64,000 nucleotides of DNA, taken from Pararhodobacter sp. GTDB taxonomy: Bacteria > Pseudomonadota > Alphaproteobacteria > Rhodobacterales > Rhodobacteraceae. Position 1 is the first letter of the stretch; each line of letters opens with the position of its first letter. A program made the translations under genes and the position numbers. Below the pieces are notes generated by a model that searched no databases, was not told the DNA's origin, and saw only the letters and a list, made by a program, of their open reading frames with translations. This document shows positions 62,007 through 64,000 of the stretch, in pieces. The stretch spans positions 62,001 to 126,000 of the forward strand of contig JAFIEK010000006.1 in NCBI GenBank assembly GCA_020832545.1, given 5' to 3'.

Positions 62007-62678
62007 ATGCGCGTGCTCATCCTTGCCCTCGTGATCCTCGCTGCCTGTGGTCGTCCGCTGGCTGAGGGGGAACTGGCGCTGGCCGAGGGGCTCTTTGGCG
62101 ACAGCCTTGATCCGGCCCCGGTCCGGGTGGTCGAGAACAGTGTGATCGGCCTGCGCTCATGGGAATACCCCGCGCGCCCGCGCACCACCTGCCGCGAACG
62201 CATCATGCCGCCCAGCGACGCCCCCACCATCACCGCCAGCGCCGCCGGGATGGTGTTCTGGAACCATATCCACATCCGCCGCGACCTCATGCGCCCGGAT
62301 TATGCCCTCCGCCCTGACGGCGCGATGGATCTGGGGGCGGCGATGTTCATCGCGCATGAATTGACCCATGTCTGGCAGTGGCAGAACCGCGCGCTGACCG
62401 GTTATTCACCGATCCGCGGCGGGCTTGAGCATTTTTCCGGGGCCGACCCCTATCTGTTCGACCCCGCCAGCGATGCGCGTTTTCTGGATTACGGCTACGA
62501 GCAGCAGGCCAGCCTGGTCGAGGAGTATATCTGCTGTCAGGCGCTGGACCCCGAGGGTGCGCGCACCGGGCGGCTTCTGGCGATGCTGTCCGAGGTGATG
62601 CCCGCCGCAGCGCTCAGCCTGCCCGATGACATCCGACTGCCCTGGCCGGACGCCCCGCAGCGCGGGATCTGCAGCTGA
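62007..62678 (+). CDS. Zincin-like lipoprotein
   Basis: 223 residues. The start MRVLILALVILAACG has a lipobox (LAAC, C14), so it is a lipoprotein. A zinc-peptidase motif HELTHVWQ places H117, E118 and H121, and EEYICC at 172-177 could give the third ligand. It may be a metallopeptidase or an inactive relative; I do not recognise the family by name. It converges on the glycosyltransferase gene with a two-base gap. Confidence 0.7.
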   Translation: MRVLILALVILAACGRPLAEGELALAEGLFGDSLDPAPVRVVENSVIGLRSWEYPARPRTTCRERIMPPSDAPTITASAAGMVFWNHIHIRRDLMRPDYALRPDGAMDLGAAMFIAHELTHVWQWQNRALTGYSPIRGGLEHFSGADPYLFDPASDARFLDYGYEQQASLVEEYICCQALDPEGARTGRLLAMLSEVMPAAALSLPDDIRLPWPDAPQRGICS

Positions 62679-62680
62679 GT

Positions 62681-64000
62681 TCAGCGCCAGTGCAGCAGGC
62701 TGCGCTTGTGCGGAAATGCCAGATTGGTGCTGATGCGCTGGCAATATTCAGCCTGATCCAGCAGGCGCAGCCCCGGCATGGGATCAGACCCGTAAAGCAA
62801 TTCAATAACCGTGGCCGTCAGCGGGGCCGGGCCGCTATCCCACCACGGATAGGGGGCCTCGGTCTCGGCAAGCTGCGCCTGAACCCGCTCCAGCAGGCGT
62901 TTGAACAAGGGCAATCCGGGCCGGGCGGCCAGAAAGTTGTTGGCCACCGTTCCATAGCCGCACTCCTGACAAAGGACCGTCTGCGCATCCTCCAGCCACT
63001 CGTCGATAGCGGCGCGGGGGTATTCATCGACATCGGCGTATAGCCCGCCTTCGCTCACCATGAGCGCGATGCGGAACAGATCGGCGCGGGTGGCGGGCAG
63101 GGCTTGGCGGTTGAACAATGCCACCAGATCCGGATGGTGGCGCGCCAGCCAGTCGGCGGCCAGCGCGGGGTCATAAAGGGTAATTTCCAGCGCCGGATGC
63201 AGGCGCTGCCAGGCGCTGATGCTGCGCGCGACGGCGCTTGAGGGCGGGCCTTCCCAGTAAAAGGCCATCCGGGCGGGGATAGCGGGGCCAGCATGCGGCG
63301 CGAAGGCGGGGCGCGCGCGCGCCAGCAGGCAGGCCGACAGCCCGGGCGAGCGGGCGATGCGGCCCACGCCCGCCTGCGCCACCACAGCGTCCACCGGCTG
63401 TGTCATCAGCCCCGGCGGCAGCGTGGCGCTGGCTTCTGCGGCATCGGCGATGATCCGGTCGCGCAGATCGGTGGGGGCGGGGGCGCCGCTCTGTTCCGCT
63501 TTGAGCACGCGGAACCGGGCCAACGCGGCATCTGCCTGTGTGAAGTCGCCGCGCAGAAACGCCATCCGTGACAGCGCCATCCACAGGCCCATGCGCTGCG
63601 GCCACTGGTCCTGCAAAGGCGCAAGCGCCTTTCCGGCGGCCTTGGGTTGAAGGCGCCAAAGGGCGATCTCGGCGCGTTGAAGTGCGATATCGGCGCGGGT
63701 GGGGGCCGGAGGTGCGAGCGCCCCGGCAGCATCCAGCCGGGCCTCAGCGGCCTCGATCCGGCCTTGCAGCAGCAGCGTATCCGCCAGTGCCAGAAACCGC
63801 CGTGCGCGCGGGTTGGCACCCTTGATGGCTGACAATTCGGCCTCAAGCTGCGTCTGTGCCGCAGAATGCAGGCCCAGCCGGTTAAGGGTCGCCACTGCGG
63901 GCTGGTTCGTTGCCAGCAGATCATGCTCCAGCATTTCCCAGTCGTCACTGAGCGCGCGACAGGTCAGCCAAAGATCTCTGAGCGGTGTGCTGCGGGCAAA
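62681..64000 (-). CDS. GT32-type glycosyltransferase with N-terminal repeat region (partial)
   Basis: At least 440 residues; the frame runs off the right edge without a start. The first part is an Ala-rich, TPR-like helical array (LADTLLLQGRIEAAEARLDAAGALA; ADIALQRAEIALWRL). The C-terminal part has MAFYWEGPPSSAVARSISAWQRLHPALE and the DXD site in RADLFRIALMVSEGGLYADVDEYP, matching the OCH1/GT32 sugar-binding region. It probably adds sugars from nucleotide-sugars to a surface polysaccharide or protein. The N-terminus lies outside the window. Confidence 0.78.
   Translation of the reverse strand, partial: FARSTPLRDLWLTCRALSDDWEMLEHDLLATNQPAVATLNRLGLHSAAQTQLEAELSAIKGANPRARRFLALADTLLLQGRIEAAEARLDAAGALAPPAPTRADIALQRAEIALWRLQPKAAGKALAPLQDQWPQRMGLWMALSRMAFLRGDFTQADAALARFRVLKAEQSGAPAPTDLRDRIIADAAEASATLPPGLMTQPVDAVVAQAGVGRIARSPGLSACLLARARPAFAPHAGPAIPARMAFYWEGPPSSAVARSISAWQRLHPALEITLYDPALAADWLARHHPDLVALFNRQALPATRADLFRIALMVSEGGLYADVDEYPRAAIDEWLEDAQTVLCQECGYGTVANNFLAARPGLPLFKRLLERVQAQLAETEAPYPWWDSGPAPLTATVIELLYGSDPMPGLRLLDQAEYCQRISTNLAFPHKRSLLHWR

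Overview
The window is high-GC DNA that reads as an ordinary chromosomal stretch of an alphaproteobacterium, most likely order Rhodobacterales (Rhodobacteraceae/Paracoccaceae). Support comes from the mix and order of housekeeping genes: rsmA-pdxA-surA-lptD-lptG-lptF, an NDUFA12-type complex I accessory subunit followed by mlaD, a DUF2155 gene and aat, accBC beside a ScfR-like regulator, clpP-clpX, and a SoeABC-type molybdoenzyme. Fifty-six protein-coding genes are called; the first and last are cut by the window edges. I recognised no tRNA, rRNA, CRISPR array, complete insertion sequence or prophage. No stretch longer than 300 bases lacks a gene; the longest gaps (54283-54570 and 61708-62006) are described.

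Layout. 1-3107: the end of an RlmI-like methyltransferase, an orphan PIN-domain protein, a DMT exporter and an ECF sigma/anti-sigma pair. 3197-4009: a low-GC islet with an orphan HEPN-type protein. 4010-13138: the most interesting accessory locus. A LysR regulator diverges from eight co-directional genes: a LamB/PxpA protein, a biotin carrier, a biotin carboxylase, KipI- and KipA-type carboxyltransferase halves, then a TorT-like binding protein with a ribose-type ABC ATPase and permease. Two perfect copies of a 17-bp operator in opposite orientation lie between the regulator and the operon. The set looks like uptake plus biotin-dependent activation and opening of a lactam or ureido compound. 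13199-22067: a PLP lyase, then rsmA, pdxA, surA and the LPS-export genes. 22253-27271: pepA, holC, and a Mn/Zn/Fe ABC transporter whose two permeases each carry a C-terminal winged helix and which has no binding protein here. 27380-30378: amino-sugar salvage (murQ, an N-acetylglucosamine-type kinase, nagA).

30407-38091: a lipoprotein hydrolase, pgk, two cyclophilins, the complex I accessory subunit, mlaD, DUF2155, aat, accC and accB. 38272-43351: a ScfR-like regulator and a three-gene signalling unit (receiver-only regulator, small membrane protein, transporter-like histidine kinase) behind a good sigma-70 promoter. 43361-49754: an MsbA-like exporter, an SLC13 permease, a patatin and a GntP permease. 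49761-54282: a molybdoenzyme best read as SoeABC sulfite dehydrogenase. 54571-61266: clpP, clpX, an MFS gene, parE and a translationally coupled APH-like kinase. 61312-64000: a YccF protein, a zincin-like lipoprotein and a GT32-type glycosyltransferase.

Two quality warnings. The MFS gene (57401-57535) and the gap before the zincin gene (61857-61925) hold implausible G-runs, including 32 G in a row, which look like sequencing or assembly artefacts. Three copies of a short REP-like element (a GC hairpin plus a conserved tail) sit at 51400, 56659 and 61783; the third abuts the longest G-run.
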